Shown here piece by piece: positions 1 to 10,243 of a stretch of DNA of 64,000 bases. Position 1 is the stretch's first letter. Each line of letters opens with the position of its first letter. Both the position numbers and the translations under genes were made by a program. The stretch comes from Nephrocerus scutellatus (lineage: Eukaryota > Arthropoda > Insecta > Diptera > Pipunculidae). Location of the stretch: positions 65,985,823 to 66,049,822 of the forward strand of contig OX352761.1 of the NCBI GenBank assembly GCA_947095585.1, given 5' to 3'. The notes under the pieces were generated by a model. It made no database searches and had not been told where the DNA came from. It was given only the letters and a program-made list of their open reading frames with translations.

Positions 1-169
1 TGATTGTTAAAAACTACATTTTGAGTTTTTTTTTATTTCTTTAATTTTATGTCTATGACAAAAGGCTTGGAAATTATTTCCAGACATGTTGTGTGGGAAA
101 AATTCTAATTTGGAGAATTTTGTTCCTCACAAACCGACCATAGACCCTTCATCATCATCATATTTGGCT

Positions 170-1693
170 CTACAACCGGGGTCCGGTCCTGGCCTCCCGC
201 AAAAAGTCTCTCCACCGGTCCCGATTTCGAGCCGATGTCATCCAGTTTGGCATCCTTAAACTCTGGGCGTCCTGGTCTACGCCATCCTTCCAGCGTATGC
301 TTGGCCGGCCTCGCTGTCGTGTTCCATAAATCCTACCGCAAAGGACATTCCGAGCAGGATCCTCTTCGCTCATGCGAGCTAGGTGTCCTGCCCACCGGAG
401 CCTACCGAGCTTAATTTTCTTCACGATGTCGACATCGCGGTAACGCTCGTAGATCTCATCATTATAGAGTCTCCGGAATCGTCCTTCCTCACACACGGGG
501 CCAACAATTCTCCGTAAGACTTTTCTCTCGAACGCGGCTAAGAGGTCAAAATGCTTTTTGCTAAGCACCCAAGTCTCGGATCCATATGTAAGTACTGGTA
601 TGACCATTGTCTTATATATCAGCAGCTTGGATGTTAATGTTAGGTTCCTGGATTTGAAGAGTCTTGACAGGCTATAGTAGGCTTTATTGGCTTTAAGCAA
701 CCGTGCGCGTATTTCTGGTTCCATGCTTTGATCGGCTGCTATTGTTGTCCCGAGATAGTTAAAGGATTGCACTACTTCAAATTCGCGCTCCACTATCTGA
801 ATTGAGGGACCAATGTTGGATTTTCTACTCGCAGACGTGTCCGCCATGTACTTTGTTTTGCTCTCATTTATGTGGAGCCCCAGTTTTCGTGCCGCTAGCT
901 CTATCTGGATGAAAGCTTCCTGTACAGCTCTTTGGTTTCTACCAACGATGTCAATATCGTCTGCGTAAGCCAGTATCTGAATGGACTTATAGAGGATTGT
1001 TCCTCTCGCCATTACGTCAGAGTCTCGGATCACTTTCTCCAACGCCAGGTTGAAGCGGACGCAGGCCAGTCCATCCCCTTGTCGGAGCCCGTTATAGATG
1101 TTGAATGGGCTTGATAGTGATCCGGATATTTTTACTTGGCTTATAACATTGGTCATGGTCAACCTACATAGTCGTGTCAGTTTATTTGGGATGCCGAATT
1201 CTCTCATGGCTTTATAAAGTTCTACTCTGGCTATGCTATCATAGGCGGCTTTAAAGTCTATAAAAAGATGGTGTAGTGAGTTTTGAAACTCTAGACATTT
1301 TTCCATCACCTGCCTTAGGGTGTAAATCTGATCAGTTGTTGATTTGCCTGGGATGAAGCCACACTGGTATGGACCAATGATGACTTTAGCGTATGGGGCT
1401 ATCCTGTCCTGAAGGATAGAGGAGAAAATCTTATACGCGGTACTCAACAACGTTATACCACGATAATTGCTGCATTTTGTGATATCTCCCTTCTTATGTA
1501 TGGGGCACAGGATGCCTCTTCGCCAGTCTTCTGGCATAACTTCTTCTTTCCATACTTGCACTATTATTTCATGAATTGCTGGGTGTAATGTGGGGCCTCC
1601 TATTTTTATCAGTTCCGCAGGGATACCATCAGATCCCGGGGCCTTATTATTTTTGAGCCGATTTATCGCTCTGCTAACTTCAATTTCGACGCT
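170..1693 (-). CDS. RTE-like reverse transcriptase domain (open, no start codon of its own)
   Basis: Copies element RNA into DNA at a nicked target. The frame is open for about 507 codons from 1693 to the stop at 170, bounded upstream by a TAG at 1694-1696. It has no expected start because it is the 3' half of one endonuclease-RT polyprotein. In order there are a fingers motif NNKAPGSDGIPAELIK, palm motif A FIDFKAAYDS, motif B GLRQGDGLA, and the catalytic YADD in LAYADDIDIVG, followed by a thumb and a C-terminal block with KLGRLRWAGHLARM. All three catalytic aspartates are present, so the RT core is intact although the polyprotein is broken upstream. Comparison with copy 2 shows a missing segment of roughly 100-130 bp just upstream, after LKGILE. 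Confidence 0.85.
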   Translation of the reverse strand, partial: SVEIEVSRAINRLKNNKAPGSDGIPAELIKIGGPTLHPAIHEIIVQVWKEEVMPEDWRRGILCPIHKKGDITKCSNYRGITLLSTAYKIFSSILQDRIAPYAKVIIGPYQCGFIPGKSTTDQIYTLRQVMEKCLEFQNSLHHLFIDFKAAYDSIARVELYKAMREFGIPNKLTRLCRLTMTNVISQVKISGSLSSPFNIYNGLRQGDGLACVRFNLALEKVIRDSDVMARGTILYKSIQILAYADDIDIVGRNQRAVQEAFIQIELAARKLGLHINESKTKYMADTSASRKSNIGPSIQIVEREFEVVQSFNYLGTTIAADQSMEPEIRARLLKANKAYYSLSRLFKSRNLTLTSKLLIYKTMVIPVLTYGSETWVLSKKHFDLLAAFERKVLRRIVGPVCEEGRFRRLYNDEIYERYRDVDIVKKIKLGRLRWAGHLARMSEEDPARNVLCGRIYGTRQRGRPSIRWKDGVDQDAQSLRMPNWMTSARNRDRWRDFLREARTGPRL

Positions 1694-1952
1694 CTAAGAT
1701 GCCTTTAAGATCGGCGATCAGATTACCCTCTTTGTCCTTGCAGTATGTGCAACGCGGTGTATATTGCGTCATACCGCGGACACTTTGGTAGAACTTCCGC
1801 GCCTGGGGTGGTCCTTGCTCTCTGCACTGTTCCAGTTCACGGGCGAGATTCTTCTCCCAGGCTGCTTTCTTTCGCCGGTGAACTGTTTTTTCATATCTTC
1901 TGAGCTCTTTATATTCATCTTCGCGTGCCCGCGTTCTATGAAATTGTTGCAA
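1680..1952 (-). pseudogene. RTE polyprotein linker between endonuclease and RT
   Basis: A charged segment that links the endonuclease to the RT in this family. It starts with RTRAREDEYKELRRYEK and ends in ADLKGILE, where copy 2 (near 54.87 kb) continues with more linker before the RT. Here that continuation is missing, and the frame runs into a stop at 1680. It is out of frame with both neighbours. It has no catalytic motif. It is supported only as part of the same LINE. Confidence 0.6.
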
Positions 1953-2092
1953 TGCTCGGTACGCAACATTCTTACGTTAAGTCGCTAGCTTACATTCGTC
2001 ATCGAACCAGTCGTTTCGATCTCTACGACTACTGCCTAAGATGGAGTCAGCAGTACTAGTGACAGTATTCTTAAGGCGTGTCCATTTCTCTT

Positions 2093-3097
2093 CTACGCCC
2101 GACATCTCAGCTCCCAGGACCCTGCATTTAGGGCGAGTCCTATCGCTTGACCGTAGTTGTTTCTGGTCTCTTCATTGCGAAGGGCAGCCGTGTTGACTCG
2201 AATCTGATTCGCGGATGCAGTCTTCCGTGATGATGCAATCCGCGCTCGGAGCACCATACCAACAAGATATTGGTCCGAGTCGACGTTGGCACCTCGGTAC
2301 GTTCGTACTGTCATCAGGTTCGGGTTGTGGCGGCGGTCTATAAACATGTGGTCTATCTGGTTGCGGGTGGCTCTATCGGGAGATACCCAGGTGGCTTTGT
2401 GGATATTTTTACGCGCAAACCTTGTACTCGCAACGACCAAATTATTGCTTGCTGCCATTTCTATGACTCGTTGTCCATTGTCATTAGTGTTCTCGTGTAA
2501 GCTATGGGTGCCAATGTACTGTCTGAATACTGGCTCCCTACCTATTTTAGCATTCATATCCCCCGGAATGATTTTTACATCATACTGAGGGCAGGCATGG
2601 AGTTCCCGTTCGACTGATTCAAAGAATTCTTCTTTTTCATCATCTGGGGAACCCTCTGTAGGTGCGTGAACGTTTATGAGGCTTATGTTTTTAAATTTGC
2701 CCCGCACGCGAAGGGTGCATAGCCGTTCATTTACTGCATTAAAGCCGATAACGGTGGGTTTCATTCTTTTGCTGACTAGAAACCCCACCTCGAGCACATG
2801 ATGTCTTGCATGACAGCTGTAATAAATGTCATATTCTGATTTTTGTAAGACACCATTCCATGTCCATCGCATCTCCTGAATTGCTTTTAAGTCAGCATTA
2901 TATTTGGACAGGGTATCGGCTAGCTGCTGTGCAGCTCGAGCTCTATACAGTGAGCGTACGTTCCATGAGAAAATTCTTAAATCGTTTAGCCGTTTTCGTT
3001 GCCGTGGTCGTCGTCGTTCATCAGTGTATCCGAGGCTGATTTTGGGTTCCGTAATAATAAATTTTTTACAGGCGAGGTTATTAGTCTCGCGCCAACC
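2093..3097 (-). CDS. RTE-like AP endonuclease domain
   Basis: Nicks the target DNA to prime reverse transcription. The open frame runs from 3097 (after a TAA at 3098-3100) to 2093; the first ATG is at 2872, but recognisable domain sequence, RIFSWNVRSLYRARAA, lies upstream of it, so the ATG is not the true start. Visible endonuclease motifs in order: the N-terminal WNVRSL, the catalytic E in AIQEMRW, IPGDMNAKIG, TWVSPDRATRNQIDH and a C-terminal SDQYLV, where an SDH with the catalytic histidine is usual. Copy 2 has SDHYL at this place, so D-Q here probably marks loss of activity. The frame ends about 140 bp before the linker begins, so the polyprotein is interrupted. Confidence 0.8.
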   Translation of the reverse strand, partial: GWRETNNLACKKFIITEPKISLGYTDERRRPRQRKRLNDLRIFSWNVRSLYRARAAQQLADTLSKYNADLKAIQEMRWTWNGVLQKSEYDIYYSCHARHHVLEVGFLVSKRMKPTVIGFNAVNERLCTLRVRGKFKNISLINVHAPTEGSPDDEKEEFFESVERELHACPQYDVKIIPGDMNAKIGREPVFRQYIGTHSLHENTNDNGQRVIEMAASNNLVVASTRFARKNIHKATWVSPDRATRNQIDHMFIDRRHNPNLMTVRTYRGANVDSDQYLVGMVLRARIASSRKTASANQIRVNTAALRNEETRNNYGQAIGLALNAGSWELRCRA

Positions 3098-3329
3098 TTA
3101 CTTTGAAGGGACTAGCCCGATCATCCAGCTTTTCCTGCATTGGAGGAAAATTACCAGCGGCCACCACGTGGAGGTTTGATCGCACTTCCACCAGTCAGAG
3201 ATAGTTACGGCCACATGCAATTCTAGAGCATTCTGTGTTATTCCCCCTATTTCTGCTGATGGCTGACCGGCCATACCCCTTAGTATACCTTTTTTCCCTT
3301 AAAGAACCTTCAAGCAGATTAACAAAATT

Positions 3330-4934
3330 AAGACTACTGCTAGAGGAGCATTGCATACACACCGGGATAATTGCACAGCTGACGCTTTAAGTCGCATAAA
3401 ACTAGATTCTGGAGAACTTAAACTTAATCAAAAAAGGAAAATCAGACTAACATACACGAAACAGAAATCGAGGAAAATAATCGCGTTATCACAGAACTAC
3501 TCAAGCCACCAGACCATGAACATAAAATATTTGAGCTAAAAATATGTAACAGTTTCGAGGACGATGAGTATCAAGTAAAATATACTAATATAATCCTGGG
3601 ACCAAACAGAGTTTTGGCATACATCCCAGAGAAAAATTGTATTCTCCTAAGAAGGAACAAGGATGGCACTACAGCCCGATCGACATCATTTTGCGATCTG
3701 TTGTCTAGGGACGTGCATCGCATCTGCGGACCATTATCAATTAATAAATTATACATTACAAAAGAAGAAATTAAAAAACTTGCAGACGGCCGTCGAGAAT
3801 ACAACATACGCGAGTTACAAAAAATCTTAGGGGAAATGTTTTAAACAAGTAATGTAAAGGTGCACCTCATATATAAATGTATAGACATTACCGATCCTCA
3901 TAAAAAGAAACTATTGCTCAACGACTACCACATATTACCAACAAGCGGACATGCAGGAATAAACCGCATGATCAAGACAATCAAAAAAAATACTTCTGGA
4001 CATAGCTTCATATGTAAAGCATTGTCCAATTTGTCAAAAAATTAAATATATTTCACCCAAAAAACAGCCCGTCTACCGCCGAATCGAACTTCGACAAAAT
4101 CTATCTAGATTTAGTATGTCCTCTAGACGAATCAGTAAATGGATATAGGTACATACTAACCTTACAAGACGAACTCACCAAATTTACCGAAGCTATTCCA
4201 CTCGAAAATAAAGAAGCTAGCACAGTAGCCAAAGGGCTAGTAGAATGTTTTGTCCTTAAATATGGAGTTCCAAAGACTATAGCCTCTGACCAAGGAACAG
4301 AATTTATCAACAAAATTTTCAAAGATATCTGCAAACTATTAAAAATTGAACAACTACAGTCTACAGCATACCATCACGAAGGTATAGGAGCATTAGAAAA
4401 TTCCCATAAAGTTCACGGAGCATACTTCAGAAGCTACGTATCCGAAAAGCACAGACTGGTGCACTTGGTTACCATATTATGTGTTTTGTTTTAACACCGC
4501 AGTACATACAGAAACAGGGTATACACCATTCGAATTAGTATTCGGAAGGCAATGTACGTTACCCTCAAATTTGACAAAACAGGTGGACCCAAGGTAAAAT
4601 TATGAGGACTACGTAATTGATTTGAAACAAAAACTGCAAATCGTTCATAGGGATGCTAGAGACACACTTTTAGAAAAAAAATGCTAGGAAAACTGATTAC
4701 GATAGGAAAGCTAAAAGTAAACAAACTAGTTTTGAAGTAGGTAGTTTAGTTTTGTTAAGAAACGAAAAAAGAAGAAGATTAGATCCCATTTACATAGGAC
4801 CATACGAAGTATTGTCCGAAGAGGGCGTAAATTGTGAAATCAAGTACGAAGGGAGACGAATAAAAGTCCATAAAAATCGTTTAAAGAAATTTTACGTTTA
4901 CATATTAAAACAATTTTTGTTTGCATTTAACTGA
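3330..4934 (+). pseudogene. gypsy A pol: RNase H end, integrase, GPY/F-like C terminus
   Basis: Integrase joins the cDNA to the genome. Pieces in order: the RNase H end with NCTADALSRI (about 3366-3400); an H2C2 zinc finger (LPTSGHAGINRM, about 3925-3970, then CPICQK-like sequence near 4025); a catalytic core from about 4090 with YLDLVCPLDESVNGYRY, then ASDQGTEF and ALENSHK carrying the D, D and E; and a C-terminal YIGPYEVLSEEGVNCEI module (4752-4934). Several frameshifts and stops separate them (for example near 4045 and after 4420), so no protein is made. The catalytic D, D and E residues are all still readable. Confidence 0.8.
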
Positions 4935-5002
4935 CTTTTCAGTTTTGTTGTATATAAGTTTTTATAAGTTTTAAAAAAAAAACAAGTGGAGGGCCCCCGC
5001 CA

Positions 5003-5165
5003 AATTAAAATATTTATAAGAATGAACTAGATTAAATAATACATGTACTAAGAATAAATTAATTAAAATATTTATAAGAATGAACTAGTTTAAATAATAC
5101 ATCTACTACGAATAATTAAATTAAAATATTTATATGAACGAACTAGTTTAAACAATACATGTACT
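5003..5165 (+). repeat. 57-bp tandem repeat, about 3 copies
   Basis: Three head-to-tail units of the AT-rich sequence beginning AAATTAAAATATTTATAAGA and continuing through a GAACTAG core and a TACTAAGAA end. The period is about 57 bp. It lies in the 3' untranslated part of gypsy A, upstream of the LTR. Units differ by a few substitutions. Confidence 0.85.
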
Positions 5166-5513
5166 AAGAAGCCATAAAGAAAATATTTCTATGAAACTAA
5201 TATTAGAAAAAAAAAACATGTATACATAATTTGTATAAATTAATCACAGAAAAATATTTATAAGAAATTTGCATTTAGAATAGAAAAAATAATAATAAAT
5301 GAATATATTAATAAGAAAATTGTATTAAAAAAAAATTTATTACCTTTAACAAATTAGAATTTAAATTAGAAACTATCTATATGTAAAAAAAAACACAAAA
5401 AAAACGGTACTAAATACATTATGATAAAAACATATCCCAGTGTACAAATGACACAAAAAAAAGGAGGAAACCTCGTGCCCAGAGATTTCCCTTTTTTCCC
5501 CCCAGGAGGGTGG

Positions 5514-6234
5514 TGTGAAGGGATTACACCAGTGATCATTTCCTTGTTTACCCATTCATAACATTTGCATACAAATATATATATATCTACTAACTGCGAA
5601 CTTCGTTAATTGAATTTTTGCCTAACGCCTAAATCACCACATCATCCATCCATCCATACATGCCTGTATACCGCATGCATTTCCCTCATCAATTAAACAA
5701 CAAACACATGTATCACTCATACGTACATTTGTTCACAATGCATTGCCCTCGTCATTAAACGATGGCAAACGTAAAGCCAAACATTGTTATTGATGGTTCA
5801 TGTTACAAGCGCTCTGTCAGGTGCATGCACTTGAAATAATAATGCTGACACGCTGAATGCATATAGGGAATGCAATTGAATGCAAATAATTCTGAACCAA
5901 GAAAAATAATGCTGACGCAACGAATGGAAATTGAAACCCTACAATTTGAATAAAAACCCAATCAATTTCGATAATAAATCAGATCAGTTTTACCTTAAAA
6001 CTAACAACTCTGTTCAGTTAATTAAATCGTCCGAACTACAGTGAGTTTTATTTTCACGAGCAACTCGCTCAATTTGAACTCACTGTATCAGCTCGCTCTA
6101 TGAGTAAAGCGGTTTACCGCTTATAGAGGCAAACGACAGCCTAACGGCTAACGTTTTGAGTATGAATTAATAAATATTCGATAATAAGTATTCAATTAAA
6201 GTTATCAAAACGACCATCATTTGGAACCTTTACA
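5514..6234 (+). repeat. Putative 3' LTR of gypsy A
   Basis: Begins TGTGAAGGGATTACACC after a G-rich AGGAGGGTGG tract that could be the polypurine tract, and ends ...GGAACCTTTACA. It contains a TA-rich stretch near 5573 and AATAAA near 6168, compatible with promoter and poly-A signal. The right-hand 330 bp recur at 6758-7092, which supports a repeat boundary near 6230. No 5' LTR is present for comparison, so the left end is tentative. Confidence 0.5.
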
Positions 6235-6757
6235 AGGGAAAGCTGTGTAGTTCTCCAATTCTGGCGTATCCACAGGCAGTAGAACTCTTCATTCTGGACA
6301 CTGATGCGAGCAATGCGGGAATAGGAGCGGTTCTATCGCAGAATCAAGAAGGAAATGAGCGTGTAATAGCGTACTACAGCCTTTCGCTTTCGAAGCCCGA
6401 GAAGAACTACTGCGTGACGCGAAGGGAATTGCTAGCTGTTGTCGATAGCGACAAACACTTCCACAAGTACCTATACGGTCAGGAATTTTTTTCTTCGAAC
6501 TGACCATGCAGCTCTCAAGTGGTTATTGCAGTTCAGGGAACCAGAAGGTCAAGTTGCCAGATGGATCGAACGACTCCAGGCATACACAATCAGAACAAGG
6601 CATCGAATAGGAATGCTGCACAAAAATGTCGATGTGTTATCCAGAAGACCTTGTGCACCCCAATGCAAACACTGCACATGGCAAGAAAACAAGAAGTTAT
6701 CTGAAGTAGTTGCACAAATAAGACTACAAGTTGAAGATCGCTGGACAAAAGAGATGC
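6235..6757 (+). pseudogene. gypsy B RNase H fragment, first copy
   Basis: Encodes GKLCSSPILAYPQAVELFILDTDASNAG, the start of the RNase H domain, through KNYCVTRRELLAVV and the tether PEGQVARWIERLQ into the RNase H-integrase linker. The match to the gypsy B element at 37.7-45 kb is near identical by eye. An extra T in the run at 6486-6494, compared with the second copy near 7140, shifts the frame at the LLRTDHAALKWL block. It is abutted on both sides by gypsy A LTR sequence, which is not its native context. Confidence 0.8.
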
Positions 6758-7092
6758 TGAACCAAGAAAAATAATGCTGACGCAACGAATGGAAATTGAA
6801 ACCCTAAAATTTGAATTAAAACCCAATCAATTTCGATAATAAATCAGATCAGTTTTACCTTAAACCTAACAACTCTGTGCAGTTAATTAAATCCTCCGAT
6901 CTACAGTGAGTTTTATTTTACGAGCAACTCGCTCAATTTGAACTCACTGTATCAGCTCGCTCTATGAGTAAAGCGGTTTACCGCTTATAGAGGCAAACGA
7001 CAGCCTAACGGCTAACGTTTTGAGTATGAATTAATAAATATTCGATAATAAGTATTCAATTAAAGTTATCAAAACGACCATCATTTGGAACC
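6758..7092 (+). repeat. Duplicate of the gypsy A LTR right part
   Basis: Near-identical to 5892-6228 with a handful of substitutions. It starts at a GCTGAACCAAG junction where the gypsy B coding sequence would read GCTGCTAAGG, suggesting a microhomology join. It stops at GGAACCTTTA. Together with the following RNase H piece it forms the second unit of a local tandem duplication. Confidence 0.85.
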
Positions 7093-7787
7093 TTTATGTC
7101 GGCGTCAAACACTTCCACAAATACCTATACAGTCAGGAATTTCTTCTTCGAACTGACCATGCAGCTCTCAAGTGGTTATTGCAGTTCAGGGAACCAGAAG
7201 GTCAAGTTGCCAGATGGATCGAACGACTCCAGGCATACACAATCAGAACAAGGCATCGAATAGGAATGCTGCACAAAAATGTCGATGTGTTATCCAGAAG
7301 ACCTTGTGCACCCCAATGCAAACACTGCACATGGCAAGAAAACAAGAAGTTATCTGAAGTAGTTGCACAAATCAGACTACAAGTTGAAGATCGCTGGACA
7401 AAAGAGCTGCTAAGGGAGGAACAAGTGCGCGATGATTCGATTACTCAAATATTTCAATGGATGGAGCAAGGTGAAAGACCGGAGTGGCACAATTGCAACA
7501 GCAAGTCCTACAGTAAAAAGTTACTGGGCTCAGTGGCTGTCATTGAGATTGGAAGATGGTAGTTCTGGTAAGGCAATGGGAATTGGTCAAAGCACAAAAT
7601 CACAGATTGTGCTACCAACAAACCGGATCAAAGAAGTTCTGCAAGAATTACATAGTGAGACATCAGGAGCACATTTGGGCGTTAATGAAACGATCGAGCC
7701 TGTTATTCACATCGATAGATTGACAATGTACAACATCAGAAGGAGTCCTGAATCTGTTCGGGACGAACAGAACTAAGGTGGGGGTAA
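7093..7787 (+). pseudogene. gypsy B RNase H and integrase scraps, second copy
   Basis: Repeats the RNase H segment of 6441-6757 but lacks the preceding 210 bp, then continues further: RLQVEDRWTKELLREEQVRDD, IFQWMEQGERPEW, then the integrase N-terminal LPTNRIKEVLQELHS with TSGAHLGVNE, then jumps directly to VIHIDRLTMYN, the extreme C terminus of pol. The whole integrase catalytic core is therefore deleted between about 7690 and 7700. It ends with a stop at 7774 just before the 3' LTR. Confidence 0.8.
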
Positions 7788-8430
7788 TGTTACGAAAAGA
7801 AGTTAGCAGCGCAGTAGGTTCGAATCCTAGATAAATCGCAATGTACAGCCTCGTCCAAAAAAATGGGTTCTGCAAGAATTACATAGTGGGACATCAGGAG
7901 CACATTTGGGCGTTAATAAAACGATCGAGCTTGTTGTTCACATCGATAGATTGACAATGTACAACATCAGAAGGAGTGCTGAATCTGTTCGGGACGAACA
8001 GAACTAAGGTGAGGGTATTGTTATGAAAAGTAGTTAGCAGCGCAGTAGGTTCGAATTAGAATTAGTTCTAAAATTAGAACTAAAAATAGCATACGACTTA
8101 TTACATTATTTGAAATATAAATGAATTATTATGTACTGGTGAAAAATGTAGCCAAACCGGTTTGTGCGGTTTGCCCAGTTTTTGTTAAAGAATATAATTG
8201 AACATGTAGTCTACTTTTAGAAGATGACTCATTTAATATAAGTAGTTAGTTGTAAACAAGTTGTAAACATAAGGCTACAAATTTCTGGTCATTTCTCGAT
8301 ATTTCTGTAGATAAGATTGGAAGTTTCTGGAAGCTTTTCAATGAGTATAAAAGGTGGCGTTCGCTGCAGAGAATTCATTAGTTGTTTGGTTTAACCAGTC
8401 AAGTTGAAAAAGTTCTTGAAAAGTGATAAA
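7788..8430 (+). repeat. gypsy B 3' LTR with internal 231-bp duplication
   Basis: Starts TGTTACGAAAAGAAGTTAGC, the same terminus as the LTRs at 37.7 and 45 kb. At 7867-8056 the sequence 7636-7816 (end of pol plus LTR start) is repeated, so the LTR start occurs twice, at 7788 and again near 8020. From 8060 the LTR body follows, with AACCGGTTTGTGCGGTTTGC and a TATA-type promoter GAGTATAAAAGG at about 8342. It breaks off near 8430 into BEL LTR sequence. Confidence 0.75.
8342..8353 (+). promoter_or_regulatory. TATA-like box in the gypsy B LTR
   Basis: GAGTATAAAAGG lies in the LTR body; the 5' LTR at 44.5 kb has the corresponding GGGTATAAAAAA on the minus strand. It is a plausible Pol II promoter of the element and nothing shows it is active. 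Confidence 0.4.
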
Positions 8431-9757
8431 GCTGCATCGTCAGTGGATAATACTCGCATTACAGCACGACGGCGACGACACTTATTTGCCGAAAATTGAC
8501 ACGATTTTCTTTAAATTTTATTCACATGTGTATCTCAGATGGACAACACTTATTGTAAAAATTTTGAAGACCTCGGGCCCCGGATTCGTGGGGCCCTATA
8601 AAAATTTTAAAAAACAATATTTCGATTTTCTTTAAATTTAATACACATGTGTATCTCCGATGGACAAATTTTTTTGTAAAATTTTTGGAGTGGTCGCGTT
8701 TGGGGCCCGAGGGGTGCCCATGTAATTTTAAAATTCTTTATATTAACTTCGCTTACCCGTGGCACGTGTGGTTGTCCGTCGATCGGTCGGTCGGTTTGTC
8801 GTGGAATCTTGCGATTCATTTTTAACCCACTTCCTAAAGCCCGATTTTATTAAAATTTTGCACATATGTGTATATGTGGAGACAACACTTTCTATTAAAA
8901 AAATTTTTTTTTATAAAATTTTTACAATTTAACCCGATTTTCTTTTAATTCTATACACATGTGTATCTCCGATGGACAACACCTTTTGTGAAAATTTAGG
9001 AGACCCCATAAAAATTTATTAAGAGTATTAATTTGATTTTCTTCAATTTAATACACATGAGTGTGGGGTCCCAAAATTTTTAAAACACAATAACCCGATT
9101 TTCTTTAAATTTATTACACATGTGTATCTCTGATGAACACATTTTTTTTTGTAAAGTTTTTGGAGTGAACGAGCCTAAGGCCCGAGGGGTGCCCATGTAA
9201 ATTTTTTAAAAATTAGCTCGATTTTCTTCAAATTTTAAGCACATGTGTATTACTGATGGACAAAACTTTTTGTAAATTTGTTGGAGTAATAGGCCCCTGA
9301 GACCCGTGTGGTGTCCAAGTAAATTTTTTAAAAATTAAAAATTTTCTTCAAATTTTAAACACATACCCTATCTTTCATTAGAGAATTTACTTGAAAAATT
9401 TTTAATTTTATGGGCTGTTTTTTTATTAGCTAACATGTTACGTATATTGTTATTGTAAGTGCCTTTTGTGTATAAAAGGCACCAAATTCTCAACTAATAA
9501 AATAGATCAAATTCAACTTGACTGTTTTTGATTTCGCTTTTTAGGAAGTCCTGGTTAAAGTATCTGTACTTACTCTGGTATCTTATTTTGTCTGTACTTA
9601 ATCAGAATCTACATTTTATTATCATTGAATTGGTTTTGAACCTAATCAACCTCTATGTTTTGTATAGCGAACAACTCTTTTGTTGCCCGCTTGTGGAATT
9701 AATAAAGCCGCAATTGCTATCTGAATAAAAACTCATTTTATTTAACAAAAATGACTT
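8431..9757 (+). repeat. BEL/Pao 5' LTR, 5'-truncated and split
   Basis: 8431-8489 (GCTGCATCGTCAGTGGATAA) and 9430-9650 (ACATGTTACGTATATTG, the TATAAAAGG-like promoter near 9470, then CCTGGTTAAAGTATCTGTAC) match the 3' LTR at 57.7-58.04 kb, with DINE-like DNA between them. The first 125 bp or so of the LTR are missing and gypsy B LTR abuts instead. From 9650 to 9757 it carries an AATAAA-rich end not found in the 3' LTR. Confidence 0.7.
8490..9429. mobile_element. DINE-1/INE-like element with central tandem repeats
   Basis: Inserted in the BEL LTR. It shows the family head TTAACTTCGCTTACCCGTGG with a (GTCY)n microsatellite (GATCGGTCGGTCGG at about 8780), the block TTTTTAACCCACTTCCTAAAGC, and repeated units of about 120 bp containing ACACATGTGTATCTCCGATGG, and it ends ATTTTATGGGCTGTTTTTTT. 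Microsatellite plus central tandem repeats fit DINE-1, which belongs to the Helentron-associated group. That assignment is by structure. There are no coding frames. Confidence 0.6.
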
Positions 9758-10037
9758 TGTGGAAAATCAAGTTGTTGGTAAAATGAAAGTAAACCTGCGA
9801 ATTAAGTTTTATTAATATTTAACTTTATTTAATATTAGTAATATCGATGTTTGTCGATTTTATAATAGTTGCGGAGCCGGTGCACGTCTATACGTGTTCA
9901 AACCCAAAGAGAGAGAAAAAATCGAATTGTATTGTCGGTGTGACAATGCTGCTTCTGTCAGCAAATTTAGTTTTGACAGCTGGGCAGGGTTGCCGAGCAT
10001 GCGTCGATAATTGTGGTAAGCCAGGGTTGCCACCACA
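9758..10037 (-). repeat. gypsy D 3' LTR
   Basis: 280 bp, TGTGGAAAATCAAGTTG to GGTTGCCACCACA. Nearly identical to the other LTR. It contains a short GAGAGAG run where its partner has a longer one. Confidence 0.9.
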
Positions 10038-10243
10038 GTACTTCCCCCGTGAGTGAGGGTGTTATGTAATGTTGAGGTCTTTAAAACGTACCTTGCGCCC
10101 GAAACGAGTTGTGTAACTGGTGGTTTTATTATCAGTTTTCGGCGTGTTTTTGACGTATCCGTCATCATCGATTGTTGGTTCACTAGGAACATTTGCGGCC
10201 TTAAGTCGATCGATCGAGATATTCTTCTCCTTACCGCCAACGT

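Larger units (their letters stand above)
147..3290 (-). mobile_element. RTE-like non-LTR retrotransposon, copy 1
   Basis: A minus-strand LINE whose order is endonuclease, linker, reverse transcriptase. The protein style fits the RTE clade: an AP-type endonuclease closely linked to an RT that ends in a KLGRLRWAGHLARM-like block. The 3' end probably lies at the (CAT)n tract near 147-158 on the plus strand, because RTE elements end in short tandem repeats rather than poly-A. The 5' untranslated part seems to reach about 3290, where gypsy sequence begins. Bases 1-146 show nothing recognisable. A second copy in the same orientation lies at 53.72-56.08 kb. Both are broken and presumably immobile. 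Confidence 0.8.
3300..6234 (+). mobile_element. Ty3/gypsy family A (412/mdg1-like), 5'-truncated
   Basis: Plus-strand remnant that enters at the end of RNase H and runs through integrase to a putative 3' LTR. The integrase wording, TAYHHEGIGALENSH, is typical of the 412/mdg1 group. Between the end of pol (4934) and the LTR (about 5514) lies roughly 580 bp of A-rich non-coding DNA holding a 57-bp tandem repeat, with nothing else recognisable. Gag, protease and RT are absent. A small inverted scrap of the same pol C terminus sits at 58.27-58.45 kb. Confidence 0.75.
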
